Shown: positions 47,642 through 58,698 of the stretch, piece by piece
How the letters are laid out: the number at the start of each line of letters is the position of its first letter
How positions within the stretch are numbered: the first letter of the stretch is position 1
DNA from: Megalobrama amblycephala
Lineage: Eukaryota; Chordata; Actinopteri; Cypriniformes; Xenocyprididae
Direction: 5' to 3'
Length of the DNA stretch: 64,000 nucleotides
Assembly: GCF_018812025.1 (NCBI RefSeq)
Contig: NC_063063.1
Location: forward strand, 5,498,442 to 5,562,441
Position numbers and translations under genes: made by a program
Notes under the pieces: model-generated
The model's database searches: none
What the model saw: only the letters and a program-made list of their open reading frames with translations
What the model was told of the DNA's origin: nothing

Positions 47642-48559
47642 TTAAAGGGTTAGTTCACCCAAAAATGAAAATTATGTCATTAATGACTCACCCTCATGTC
47701 TTTCCAAACCCGTAAGACCTCCGTTCATCTTCGGAACACAGTTTAAGATATTTTAGATTTAGTCCGAGAGCTTTCTGTCCATCCATTGAAAATGTGTGTA
47801 CAGTATACTGTCCATGTCCAGAATGGTAATAAAAACATCATCAAAGTAGGCCATGTGACATCAGTGGGTTAGTTAGAATTTTTTGAAGCATCTTATATAG
47901 ATTTTGGTCCAAAAATAATAAAAATGTGACTTTATTCAGCATTGTCTTCTCTTCCAGAATCCTTTCCATTGAATTGATTCCATTGAATTGATTCCATTGA
48001 ATTGATTCCACTGAATTGATTCCATTGAATCCTTTTATCTGTCGGCGTTGGTAATGCACTTTTACGTCGTTGTTTTGGCGATTAGGACATCCGCGACATG
48101 CACACTTACGCACCATTTTAAAAAAAATAGCTGGAATACAGCGTGCGTCTCCCTCAGACTGTAAACGAAACTCTGGCGCACCAGATAACACGTCAGCAGC
48201 GTCTGACTGAACCCGAGTCGTGAACCCGGATGAACAACAGACCCGGAAGAGAATACAATGCTGAATAAAGTCGTAGTTTTTGTTATTTTTGGACCAAAAT
48301 GTATTTTCAATGCTTCAAAAACTTCTAACTAACCCACTGATGTCACATGGACTACTTTGATGATGTTTTTATTACCTTTATGGACATGGACAGTATACCG
48401 TACATACATTTTCAATGGATGGACAGAAAGCTCTCGGACTAAATCTAAAATATCTTAAACTGTGTTCCGAAGATGAACGGAGGTCTTACGGGTTTGGAAC
48501 GACATGAGGGTGAGTCAGTAATGACATAATTTTCACCTTTGGGTGAACTAACCCTTTAA
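47642..48559. mobile_element. 918-bp TTAA foldback with gene-derived loop
   Basis: TTAAAGGGTTAGTTCACCCA and its complement form the ends. Arms of about 310 bp pair almost throughout ('cgtaagacctccgttcatcttcggaacacag', 'ctttctgtccatccattgaaaatg', 'tgacatcagtgggttag' and complements). The unpaired loop, about 47955-48240, holds a 14-bp tandem repeat ('attgattccattga', about 4.5 units, 47965-48030) and the THAP-like frame on the minus strand. Sequence just outside the left end (47580-47640) resembles arm sequence, so a second, damaged copy lies adjacent. Confidence 0.9.
48043..48116 (-). pseudogene. THAP zinc-finger start, truncated
   Basis: An ATG at 48116 (minus strand) opens the frame MVRKCACRGCPNRQ-NNDVKVHYQRRQIK. 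The Met followed within a few residues by C-x4-C and then P-N is the first half of the C2CH zinc finger of THAP domains, DNA-binding modules of THAP proteins and of P-element and Kolobok transposases. The second half (the C-x2-H pair and AVPTIF-type end) is missing, as the frame passes into the 14-bp tandem repeat. The preceding 100 bases read like a 5' untranslated leader. Either it is a remnant of the element's own transposase exon or a captured cellular exon. TTAA ends favour the first. Confidence 0.6.
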
Positions 48560-48797
48560 GGTTGAACCACTGTCGGCGGTTTTAATGGCGTCTTTAGTAT
48601 CTTTCTGGACCTCAAAAGGTGCAATGTCGTTGCTGCCTATGTGTGGATCAGATACCCTCAGATTTCATCAAAAATATCTTAATTTGTGTTCCAAAGACAA
48701 ACAAGGGTTTTATTCTATTAAAGTTATGGGTTTGGGACAACATGAGGCTGAGTACTTAATGACGGAAATGTCATTTTTGGGTGAACTATCCCTTTAA
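48560..48797. mobile_element. right-half TTAA element abutting the previous one
   Basis: Ends 'gtcatttttgggtgaactatccctttaa' with 'gtttgggacaacatgaggctgagtacttaatgac' before it, the right arm of the 2218/12803 family. No left end was found; the copy begins where the 47642 element stops. Confidence 0.75.
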
Positions 48798-51323
48798 ATT
48801 TTGTTGCTATTATTGAAGCACAAGTCAAGACAATGACGAATTGCGTGACTAAAACAAAGTATCATCTCTGAAGAGATACTGGCCTCACCCTGGTAGGATC
48901 ACACCTGAGATAACAGGTATTGGTTGAAGCTGCTCAGACCGTTCTGCCTGGTTATGTGATGACTCCATGGGAGGAGACCTCAGGAATCTTGGAAGGTCAA
49001 GGACCAAGTAAACTTGTCAGACAGGAATTGTCCCCAAGCAAGAGTGTACAATCCTGCCTTCGTACACAACAGCTGCATCTGAGTGGTGTCTGATTTCCAT
49101 GAAAGGCACAAAAAATCTTGTGAACAATACCATCTGGTCAATTCAAACAAATAAAAGCAAACCTACCTCCACAAAACACACACCCAAGCTGAAGCACTCA
49201 TCATTCTAACAGCGAAACAAAAAGCGATTTACCAACCAGTTCAGTAGATCTAATGGCAAGTAAATCATGTTTTTAGTGTTCATCGTGTCTAAATATATTG
49301 TGTGGTTTTTATTTGTTTACATTATTATTATTACTATTATTTTGTTGTTGTTGTTGTTAAATCTAGTGTTTTTCACAGACTAAACTGAAAAAAAAAAGAA
49401 AATGTTTATCAAAGGTTTCAAGTGGGTTACAAGAGCTGGATAATGACACTAATATTAAATCAGAAAAAATCAATTAAATGAATATATTATATTAAAATGA
49501 ATTAAAAATGAAATGAATTCAAATTAATTTGTGATAAATAGCACTATGTGAATTGCAGTCGCCCCCTTTGAAAGTGTTGATACATAATTTTGTATTTCAA
49601 CCACGTGAGTCCTCCTCATTCTAATGACTGGGACTAAAAACATGAAGTGTTTATATGGATTGAATTGGCTTTATGGGATATAAGTGATCATCTTTAAGAG
49701 CCTGTCAAATTTCAAAAAGATCAGCCATAATTATTTCTGTGCTGCGACACTCCAATAGCTAGTAAAACAACAAAGAACATCAAGATCTGCGATCGCAGAC
49801 TTAATTTGCTACAATTAAAGCAACAGTAATAAGACTTGAAATCTAGACGGACATTGCCTGTAGGACTCAATGATTGTTCTCACACACACAATCTGGCATT
49901 CAGCCAATCTGACGGTGAATCTGTCATCACAGGATTAGAGCACAATGATTTAACACAGAGTCCTTTAACAAAGAAGACGTTTGGAGAGCCGAGGGCATGC
50001 CCGCAGAGGTGCTGTCTTTATTCCGCAAAGACACAGTCTGTAAACATGTCCAACACGTCCATCCCAACTTTTTTAATATGCCATCATGGACAGTCTATCT
50101 TGTGTATCATATTTGACACTTCAGGCGCATATACTATGACATACGTAGGAGAATATATGGAGCTCATACTTGAAGAGAAAAAAAGGCCCAAGCTGAGCAA
50201 AAATATGAAAATTGTTGTAGTTGCTGCTATTTATATGGCCAAAAAGTAAGATGAAATTCTGATAGCTTGTAATATGAAACAATGAGATCTTTAAAACAGT
50301 ATAGCAGACTACTTTTTATAAAATGCACTCTATATCTCCCAGAAATGTCTTAGTAAGATGATATTTAAATGCTTAAGTTTTATGATCAAAACTCTGTAGT
50401 TTTAATTGTGGGGGCAAAACACATAATGCATTGCAATACAATGATGAACAAATAAATGTTCCTCAAAAGTCTGATGATACTCATATAAAAAAACAATGCA
50501 TTGTTTTTTAGTATTCATCTTGAAATATTACTATCAGTATACTGATATATCAATATAAAATTTACTCTTACATTTACGTTCGCAGAAATACCACGATCTG
50601 AAGGTGGACATTTTTACAATTATACTAATAGGCCTTTTACTATAAACTATCAATCAGACGACATGTAGTAGGTATTTTGAGCAGAAGTAATTGATCATGT
50701 TGATCATTTAGAGGTCTGTATCAAATATGATAAAATAGGCTTTAGAGGGATAACGACATTTTATTTGTGATTTTACTTTCCAATAGGATTGTTTAGCTTA
50801 CTGTAGCTAATTATTTTCCCAAAAACCCCATGAACGGTTAATGAACAAACATCATATTTCAAAGAATTACTTTTTCAAGTCAACACTCAAATGACTGAGT
50901 TAACAGAAGATACTCTGATCGAACTGTGCTGGTACATTCTTTAAAATTTTGGATGGGTTTCAGTCTCACATAGAAATTGAACACGATCCATTTTAAAGGC
51001 TGATAAAACCTGCTCCAGAACACAATGTTCCACTTCTATCAATGGAAAAAAAACTTGGAAATTACAGGACAAGCTGAACTACAGCTACAAAGGCAAGAAA
51101 TGTCTCCTCACATCTATTAAAAGCAACAATATCTGCAATCAGATGATGCACAAAAGAAGTTGAAAGACCTCCAGGAAATGTCATGGGGTCAAAGTAGATG
51201 CAATCAAGACAGAGATATTCCCAGTCACGATTTCCAAACAAGAGCACGATACTCCTCAAGAGAGCGGAATGCAGAAAAGCTGACCTCAAAACGTGTATAA
51301 GGATTACTAAGTAATATGGGATC
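48798..51323. other. anonymous non-coding
   Basis: No bounded repeat was found. A 137-codon open frame at 49836-50249 has no recognisable domain, no splice context and no codon bias I can judge, so it is not called. (TTA)n and (GTT)n short runs lie near 49325-49360. Confidence 0.5.
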
Positions 51324-51518
51324 GCTGTAAACTGTAATTTTGATCTTCAACCGTTTGGCTCCATTTTAGTTTACTATATGTAGAAAAATCCTGGAATGTT
51401 TTCATCAAAAACCTTAACTTCTTTTCGACTGAAGAAAGAAAGACATGAACATCTTGGATGACATGGGGGTGAGTACATTATCAGGAAATTTTAATTTGAA
51501 AGTGAACTAATCCTTTAA
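51324..51518. mobile_element. right-half copy of the 46609-type TTAA element
   Basis: Carries 'aactgtaattttgatcttcaaccgtttgg', 'gacatgaacatcttggatgacatgggggtgagta' and the end 'agtgaactaatcctttaa'. The left arm is absent. Confidence 0.85.
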
Positions 51519-51741
51519 CAGTGCTATTCAATTATAAATGTATAGGTTAATGCACTCAAAAAATAGTTAAGCCAATAGCATTTAAAGTGTCCTCCATCCA
51601 TTTGGATTACACTATTTTAGCATAAACTAATAAGATTAAAGGGACTATATGTAAGTATTAATCACATTTTATTGCCAATGTGTGAAAAGCTTGTAACGAA
51701 ATTTAAAAATGAGATCTTCCCCCCCTTCTTACTTTTTCTAT

Positions 51742-52346
51742 GGCTGCGTCCAAAATCACATAATCTCTAGAGTAGATACTGAGTTTGAATAAGTAGCCTA
51801 ACTACTTTGTGAAAAGTATGTTTTATATAGTACGAATTTGTGTAGGCTAGTATGAATGTAATCTAGACGTACTACATTTGCCATGTTGCCCTTATCACGT
51901 GACATGCCAGCTTCAGTTGTGTTGAGTCACTGGCTGTGTCCAAAATTGCACACTCTCTTGAGTAGGTACTTATGTTGAATAATGAATTACTTCACGACCG
52001 TTAAAAAGTATGTTCAATATAGTATGAATGTAATCTGGACATACTACATTCACCATGTTTCCCTTATCATGTGACCTACCAGCATCAGTTGCATCGCTTC
52101 ACTGCCATTCACAAATTCATTTTTCTCCATTGGCCTGCCTCATAGGATAATAAAGTGTCCATCTTATGCAATTTCAGGTTAAAAGTGTGATTGAAGGATC
52201 TCAATGAAAATATTTGAAAAACGGAAGCAATATGTCATCCGGGCAGCCTACTTTTGCCTACTCTTTTATGAATACCTACTGTGAATACTTCTTTTGTCAA
52301 ATAGTGTTTTTCGCCTACTAGTGACTTATGCGATTTCGGATGCAGC
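51742..52346. mobile_element. inverted-repeat element, 'GGCTGCGTCC' ends
   Basis: GCTGCGTCCAAAATCACATAA at the left answers the complement of 'ttatgcgatttcggatgcagc' at the right, with 18 of 21 positions equal. Inside, a block of about 190 bp is duplicated in tandem ('ggctg.gtccaaaat' at 51742 and 51932, each followed by 'agtatgaatgtaatct.gac.tactacatt'). A possible third terminus fragment follows to about 52510, after a poly-T run at 52428-52455. Confidence 0.72.
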
Positions 52347-52421
52347 TATACATTCACAAATCCTGTCAGTGCTTCATATTAAATTATGCCTGAAAGTGTC
52401 CATCGAAGTAGTAGGTCTTTT

Positions 52422-52456
<35 letters not shown>

Positions 52457-52510
52457 ACTCTTTTATGAGTACTGTGAATTTGTGACATATTGTTTTTCAT
52501 CTACTAGTAG

Positions 52511-54500
52511 ACTGATTTTTATATGAAGGGCTCGGGACGTTTTTGCCGGGAAAATTAAAAGGATGTGACGTTTACACGAGCGCTCCCGAGAGAACATTTA
52601 ATCCCCTCTCTTCCGTTCAAAGAAAAGATGAAGAATGGAAAAGCACTTTGGTGGCAAAGAAATGACCAAGACAATTCCTATACTAATAAATACCTTAAAA
52701 ATAAATGCTTAAAATATTCAGGATTCCGAAAAAGTTTTGTAATGTAAATGTGTAATGCAAAGAAAGGGGATTCAAACTACAGTCATTTACAAATGTTTGC
52801 TGAAGTTGTTGTCCGTCGCGGCTATGGCCTAGCCAGTATAACTAAACCCAAATAGTCTAGTCTCAAATATAACTATCTAACTATAACTAACAGAGTAATT
52901 TTAATTACCTCATCTGTCGACATGATGCCGGTGAAATGCAGAGCGGGTGCAAACATATCCACATCTCTATGATCAGATGCTTTCTTAACTGCTGTTATTT
53001 TTGTTGTGTGTTTATTTTTGTTATTGAGAGGAAAGTTCAGTCTCGTGTATGTTGCGTGTGCACGAGCGCGAGCAAGAATAAATAGGTTGTTTGTAATCAC
53101 GTGGTTCTGGTGAAGCGAAATTCCGGTGGAGGGCAAGCAGTGAAAATTAGAATGAAAAAGATGGGGGGAAAGTCCTTTCTTTGCTAGTTTAGAAAGGTAT
53201 TTATGTTTATAAACAGAAAATCACAACATATGTTGGACGCGATCCTTATGTTATGAAGAGGAGCGACTTTTCCACTTAATTAAAAGACTTTCCTGCCATC
53301 AAGGAGGCAGATATAGAGGATGTGAAGCTGCCGTCACGCCGTGTTCAGTTCTAGTCTGGGTTATTTGTTATATCGCGCTGCCTAGTAAAGTTAGAGCAGT
53401 ATTTTGATTTTCTGTTGTGATTGTGAAAAATGTCGCCATTGTAGGTCATTTATGCAGAATCGAGAATTGTAATAGGAACTCACGATATCGTTCGTGGAAA
53501 AAAAATGGACGGTAATACAATTTTCACCTTGGTTGAGAAGGTGAGGGAAGACGACTAGCAAATGTAATAATGTCACTAAATAAACCCACTGCCTTTCACT
53601 CAAAATAATCACATACTTTGCTGAGTTTTGTATTTGGTTTTTATGTAATAATTAACATTATGTTTTAGAGTATGATCACTCGGCTTGTGAATGATTATAA
53701 CTTGCACACAGCCACTTCAAAACTGTTCACGAGCTTCTATGGGTTTGATTTTGGTTGACATTTGTTGAAATAAATACAAAAATACAGCGTGTCTGTGTCC
53801 TGAATGTGACCCTCCGATTCTAGAATTTCCCATATGACCACGGAGCTCCTCCGTGGTCATATGGGAAAGTGAATATTTACAAAGACAACATTAAAACTAG
53901 TTACATTTACACGCTTCCAACAAATAAATGGATCGACTTCTGTCAGCTTGTTGAACACATTTATTTTATTTGGGCATTTCTACCATACGATGGCTGAAGC
54001 AGCAGCTCGCGACACTTCATGGTAACCAGATCAACATTGTGAACAGAATACTACAAAACTGAAGTGAAAATACCAAATTATAATTAAATAGGATAAAATA
54101 TCTTCTCCTCCCTGAAAACGATAGCATGAAGAATGTGAATATTTAACCAAGTCAAAAAGGTAAGCAGGTATACATATTCAAGTATCAGCAGACGCAAAAT
54201 GCTATAAAAGGCGACAACTTTTAAAGTTAAAAAACTAAATAAGTTATAAAAAACGTTATGTAAAGTTATGTAAAGTTATGTAAACGATATAAACACCTTC
54301 TGGGTTCTCGATTTTATCGATTTGAGCAACCATAAACGACGTAAAACATGCGAATTTTGAGTTTTTGATAGGATTCCTATATAGAAACATCACTCCCTGC
54401 CCTCCAGACTCATTCGCGCTGCTGCTGTGACGTCATGTGCAAACAACCTATTGCTGGCTGCAGTTCACTTATCGGCCACCGGTGTCGCTAATAACAAGGG
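52511..54500. other. unassigned, probably a large old repeat
   Basis: The sequence style ('ctcgggacgtttttgccggg', 'ggccaccggtgtcgctaata') is repeat-like, but matching ends were not found. On the minus strand an ATG at about 52922 begins MSTDE and runs into GTAATT, which could be a short 5' exon with a donor site. There is no support beyond that. A perfect hairpin lies at 53826-53868. Confidence 0.35.
53826..53868. repeat. perfect 20-bp-arm hairpin
   Basis: TTTCCCATATGACCACGGAG, the spacer CTC, then the exact complement. No other copy was seen in the window and the symmetry does not extend beyond the arms. Confidence 0.95.
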
Positions 54501-55512
54501 TTTCTGAATTATACAAATATCCCTTTGAATGTGATGCAATTTTTTTTTTCAGTCATAAAAGAAACTGGAAAGATTTCTGCACTCAAAAATACCATTTGCT
54601 TCTTTTGTTTGTTTTGCTTAGAATTGCATGGAATCTGCAAAAATCTTTCTTTGTGAAATCAATTAAAATAGTTGAGTATGAACATTGTTGAAATATGGCT
54701 AGCTGTGGAACAAGCAATATGCAATTAGTTAGAATGTATGAGATTTAAATCAGCTGGATTTAATGATAAACACATAAACCTGGTTATTGTGTATTTAAAA
54801 CACTTTCAGTTTATTAGTACTATTACAGAAATCTTATCCGTTTCATGATGTGTGGCTGACAAATATGCATCACATTAAGTTGTTTATTAGTTCATGTTAA
54901 AACATGGATGGACATTTTATATGCAGTTCAAATACATAAATCTTAAATTTAGGCCTAATTTTTTTCGAGCGTGCATGTCGTATGCTTATTCTGATCAACT
55001 GGTTTCAATGGTATATCCCGTCCTATAACTCTGCCTAAAATGGCAAACAGTTGAGTATAACATGGTAATATGGTGTCAGCATTGTCGGACCCCATTGAAT
55101 GAAGCAGTTTTCATATGCTAATGAAGAGCCTCTGATTCTTTTTGATTCAGCACTCAACATTAGACCTCTGTGGGCTTGGAAGCGCATGAGTGGAGTTCAG
55201 GTGAAATTATCGAAAATTGGTTTCTTGCTTTGTTAAGCACCTGTGGTGAGATCAAAGAGCACAAATCCGGTGTGTCATCTAGGTTTCAATGAGAGGTGTT
55301 TTTGCGATGCCTGATACGTTAGTCATTTGGAATAAAAAACAACAACTTTCAAATCTAATTGTCAGATGAACACAAACAATGCATCAATCTTTTGAAGTAC
55401 TTAATAACTGAATTTTAATTGCTTCAAAGAAACACAATTAATGCATTCTGGGAGGATTCTCAGACACCGACGTCATTTTGATACCAGTTTATATTCATTG
55501 TATGGAGACATA
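54501..55512. other. anonymous non-coding
   Basis: Nothing recognised. Positions 55080-55310 look unique and of moderate complexity. Confidence 0.45.
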
Positions 55513-55809
55513 CACTAGACGACAAAAGGTTCTATAGAACCTCAAATGGTGTTCTGTGAGGCACTTCATATATAGAACATCATGGGATCATTTTATGGAT
55601 TTTGTTTTAATGTAATTTTAATCAAATTTTACGAATTAAGCAGCTTGTAAACATTATCACTAGAAAAAAAAAACATCACAGTTAAACATGACAGTATTAT
55701 GCAATCATTTAAGACATTTCTCCTTATATAGGACCTTTTTAGCATAAAGAGTTCTTTAAAACTGATTCAAGAACCCTAGGGGTCTATACTGAACCTCTTT
55801 TTAACAGTG
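55513..55809. mobile_element. TA-flanked element with 'AAAGGTTCTATAGAACC' motif
   Basis: The ends CACTAGACGACAAAAGGTTC and 'gaacctctttttaacagtg' are loose inverted copies flanked by TA. The interior repeats the 'agaacc' / 'ggttct' theme. It resembles a known abundant cyprinid MITE. Confidence 0.65.
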
Positions 55810-55854
55810 TATTTCATTATTTATTTTTTTTTGTCATAAAAGTGACCATTTCAT

Positions 55855-56175
55855 TCACAGCAAAAAAAAGAAAAAAAAGAAAATTCCTTTTCCAGTATAA
55901 ATATCTCTTATCATTTCTTAAATCAAGATACATTTACTTGAGAAGCAAAATGAAACATTTGTTTCCCTGAAAAAAAAAAGATCAAAATTACATTTTTGCT
56001 TAAAACAAGAAAAACAATTCTGCCAAATGGGGTAAGAAAAAAAAGTGTACTTTTCTGACCCCAATGGCAGATTTTTTTCTTCTTTTTTTTAAGCATAGAC
56101 TCACTTCATTTTGATACATTTTTCAAGAAAGAAAGAAAAGACTTAATACCTGAAGTCATTTTGCTGGAAAACAAA
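55855..56175. repeat. A-rich palindromic repeat
   Basis: The centre 'tctgccaaatggggtaagaaaa' pairs with 'ttttctgaccccaatggcaga', and 'aaaatgaaac' / 'gatacatttacttgag' phrases recur inverted on the other side. Ends are indistinct. Confidence 0.65.
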
Positions 56176-57067
56176 ACACAAATACTAAGTAAATGATTTT
56201 TTGAAGTGCATCATTTCATAATGCCATAGTATGATTTCTATTCATTGGTACAGTTATTTTTTTCAGGCAATGCCCTTATATTCTTTTAAACAAGAGCAGA
56301 TCAATCTTGTGCCTCTATCTTCTACACCGAATCCACCGTCATCAGGTCACGGCGTTGATGTTAAAAGCCTTTCTCAGAGAAGAAACCCTCACATTTCAAC
56401 CTTCAGCATGAGTCAATGATCTAAAAAGGTCTTGCTCTGTAGTGGTTAGCAATCAAGTGAGTTTCATCACACACACACTGACCAGAAGATATCATTCCAC
56501 ATGAACCTGAATCATTTAAACAAAGCCAAATGATGATACATAGGACTGACATTTTAAACCATCTGAATCACTTTTCAACAGAATACTTCATTTAAATCAC
56601 TTTTCAACAAATCACATACTACTAAGTGGCAAAACAAGTTACTGTAAGCAGTAGCTCCTCAAACAATTCCTTGAACAATTCGAGTAAATCCAGGCCCATT
56701 TGTAAGCAATGGGCTTTTGCTTACAAGGATCTTATATGTGAAAAGAACTTACTGAACAATTAAGTACTTAAGCAGTCAATACTACTTGCACAACAGAAGG
56801 GATTGTTTGCTGAACCCTGTTATAGTATCATATACACCTTAGTCAATTTGTTTAGCTCAGAAAACAAAGATCAAATAATTATAAACTGGTAATATCCTCT
56901 AAACTAGTTATGTATGTTGTACAAACAAAGAAAAAGGAGGTAAAATAATGGCTAGTGTCATTTTAAACATATGACCGTACACTTAAACGTACTGTATAAG
57001 TGTGCTTTACTGCTCTGTGTGTTTATCCCACAGTGTACTTTCTGTTAATTACAATGTCATATAAGTA
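56176..57067. other. anonymous non-coding
   Basis: No gene or bounded repeat was recognised. 'aatcacttttcaacagaatacttcatttaaatcacttttcaacaaatcac' at 56567-56614 is a short imperfect direct repeat. Confidence 0.5.
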
Positions 57068-57875
57068 GCATGTTGGGTGTAACATGTTACAAGTAATGTG
57101 AGTTATGTAGTCAGATTACTTTTTCAAGTAATGAGTAAAACGCAAAATATCTGAGTTACTTTTTCAAATAAGTAACTCAAGTTACTTTATAAGTACTTTT
57201 TAAGTAAATGTGAGCATCTCACTGCACAAAAACAGATTCAGTATCAAAATTCAAACTCAGAATAGATGCAAACCTGCAATAATTAAATGTTAAATAACAA
57301 AAATGTACTTTAATCTCACTTTATTAACCAATGTCTTTGCTGCTGACTTTCTATGATCCAACTCAACCATCCTAAGCAAAAATGACTTTAGATAAACATC
57401 ACATTTGTGTTTAATTTTTTGGGTTTTTATTGCTGAAGTAAGAGTGTTGAACTTTCTTCTCCTGCATACTGTTCTTCTGGAATTCAGGGGCGCATTTCCC
57501 GAGGCGAACTATGGTCGCAAGTTCCGTCGTTACCATTAGAGTTCAATGGGACTTATGACCATGGTTCACCAACGATGCTTTCGGGAAACGCACCCCAGAA
57601 TGGCAGCACAGCTGAAAGGTTTGTTTGAGCTGCACCCTCTACTGTACAGGCGTGGATTTGCATTTCCTTCAGCCTGAGGCTTATTTATTTCACTTCTGGT
57701 GTGAAAGGGCCTTTACATTTGCCAAAAATGTTTGTTGTTAAAAAAGCAAACAAGCAAGCCCAGCCAAGGTGAGGAAACTCATTACTTTCCATAAAAGGTA
57801 AGTAAAGCAATTAGTTACTTTTTTAGGGAGTAATGCAATATTGTAATGCATTACTTTTAAAAGTTACTCAACACT
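57068..57875. mobile_element. 'GTGTTGGG' / 'CAACACTG' DNA element with nested foldback
   Basis: The left end 'gttgggtgtaacatgttacaagtaatg' and the right end 'gcattacttttaaaagttactcaacactg' are related inverted termini. Inside, 'ttagttacttttttagggagtaatgcaat' matches 15461-15834 in reverse. A 110-bp foldback is inserted at 57487-57596. Confidence 0.75.
57487..57596. mobile_element. 110-bp nested foldback MITE
   Basis: GGGGCGCATTTCCCGAGGCG at the left and 'cgatgctttcgggaaacgcacccc' at the right are imperfect inverted copies, and 'actatggtcgcaagttcc' pairs with 'ggacttatgaccatggtt'. It splits the host element between 'ttctggaattca' and 'agaatggcagcac'. Confidence 0.82.
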
Positions 57876-58460
57876 GATAAATACTAATGAATTCATTATT
57901 TGGTTATATTTTTATACATCCATGATTCTATAATCTACCAATTTTCCATAAAAATAGGGACCTAATATTAGCTGGGGGCTAGTAGGGACCTAAAACAGGG
58001 ACATAAAAAATAGCCGGGGGCTCGTCCGGGATATTGCCAAAAAACACGGGACTGAGAAATCATCCTCCATCACAGGTAAGTTGTTTTTAATGATTTCCTG
58101 TGGTGGTAGGAATGATTGATCTCATAATAGGTAGTGTTATCCTTGGATGGAGCTCTGAGAGAGTTAGTGCAGGAAGATTTGTCTGTAAGGGTACTGTTTA
58201 AACACACAGCTACCTGACAAATACTTTGGTTATCCCTAATAATAATAATAAGGACCAAATAATGGATTAAATAACTTAAAAAATAAATAATTCTTTCATG
58301 AATTATTTTGCATTTTCGTTAACGTGTGATGGGTCGATTAATCCTGGATCAAAAAATGAAGTCATTGATCACTTAAATCAAGTGGTACTTTATTTTATTT
58401 TATTTTGTTTATCTTTTAAGTGGTATTCATTATATGAATTCATTATGACAGAGAGCCGGT
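57876..58460. other. non-coding upstream of tac4, with short repeat near 58.0 kb
   Basis: A phrase 'tag.gacct...tagc.gggggct' occurs twice about 42 bp apart (57955-58032). Its second copy contains an 18-base stretch close to the complement of a tRNA-Pro 3' end. The remainder is anonymous. Confidence 0.45.
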
Positions 58461-58462
58461 GA

Positions 58463-58522
58463 TGACGAGGGTGATTTGGTATCTCAGAGCAGGGAGGGGG
58501 TTGGCAGCCGTATGGATATAAA
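58463..58522 (+). promoter_or_regulatory. tac4: probable tac4 core promoter
   Basis: TATAAA at 58517-58522 lies about 177 bases upstream of the tac4 start codon and would place the cap site near 58547-58552. A TGACG half-site resembling a cAMP-response element lies at 58463-58467. Tachykinin genes are commonly cAMP-responsive, but this assignment rests on short motifs and is inference. Confidence 0.45.
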
Positions 58523-58698
58523 TGCAGCCGCAACTAACAGAAAAGACCTCAGATTTCAGCAGAACCTCCTGCGAGCTGGACAGACTATACTGACGGAAAA
58601 AATATCTTATCTGAGAAACATTTTTCTTTTCTATTTTTAAGCTCATTGTCAGTGTTTTAAACAATTCTAATACTTGTAATTACACATTTTTGGTCCTT

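Noticed and set aside
49836..50249. 137-codon open frame
   Set aside because: It has low-complexity composition changes and no motif, promoter, splice or homology support.
52873..53136. Possible 5' exon (MSTDE followed by a donor) on the minus strand
   Set aside because: Only five codons precede the donor and no downstream exon was found. The surrounding sequence looks repeat-derived.
53826..53868. microRNA precursor
   Set aside because: Perfect pairing with a 3-base loop and 20-base arms is too short and too tight for a normal pre-miRNA.
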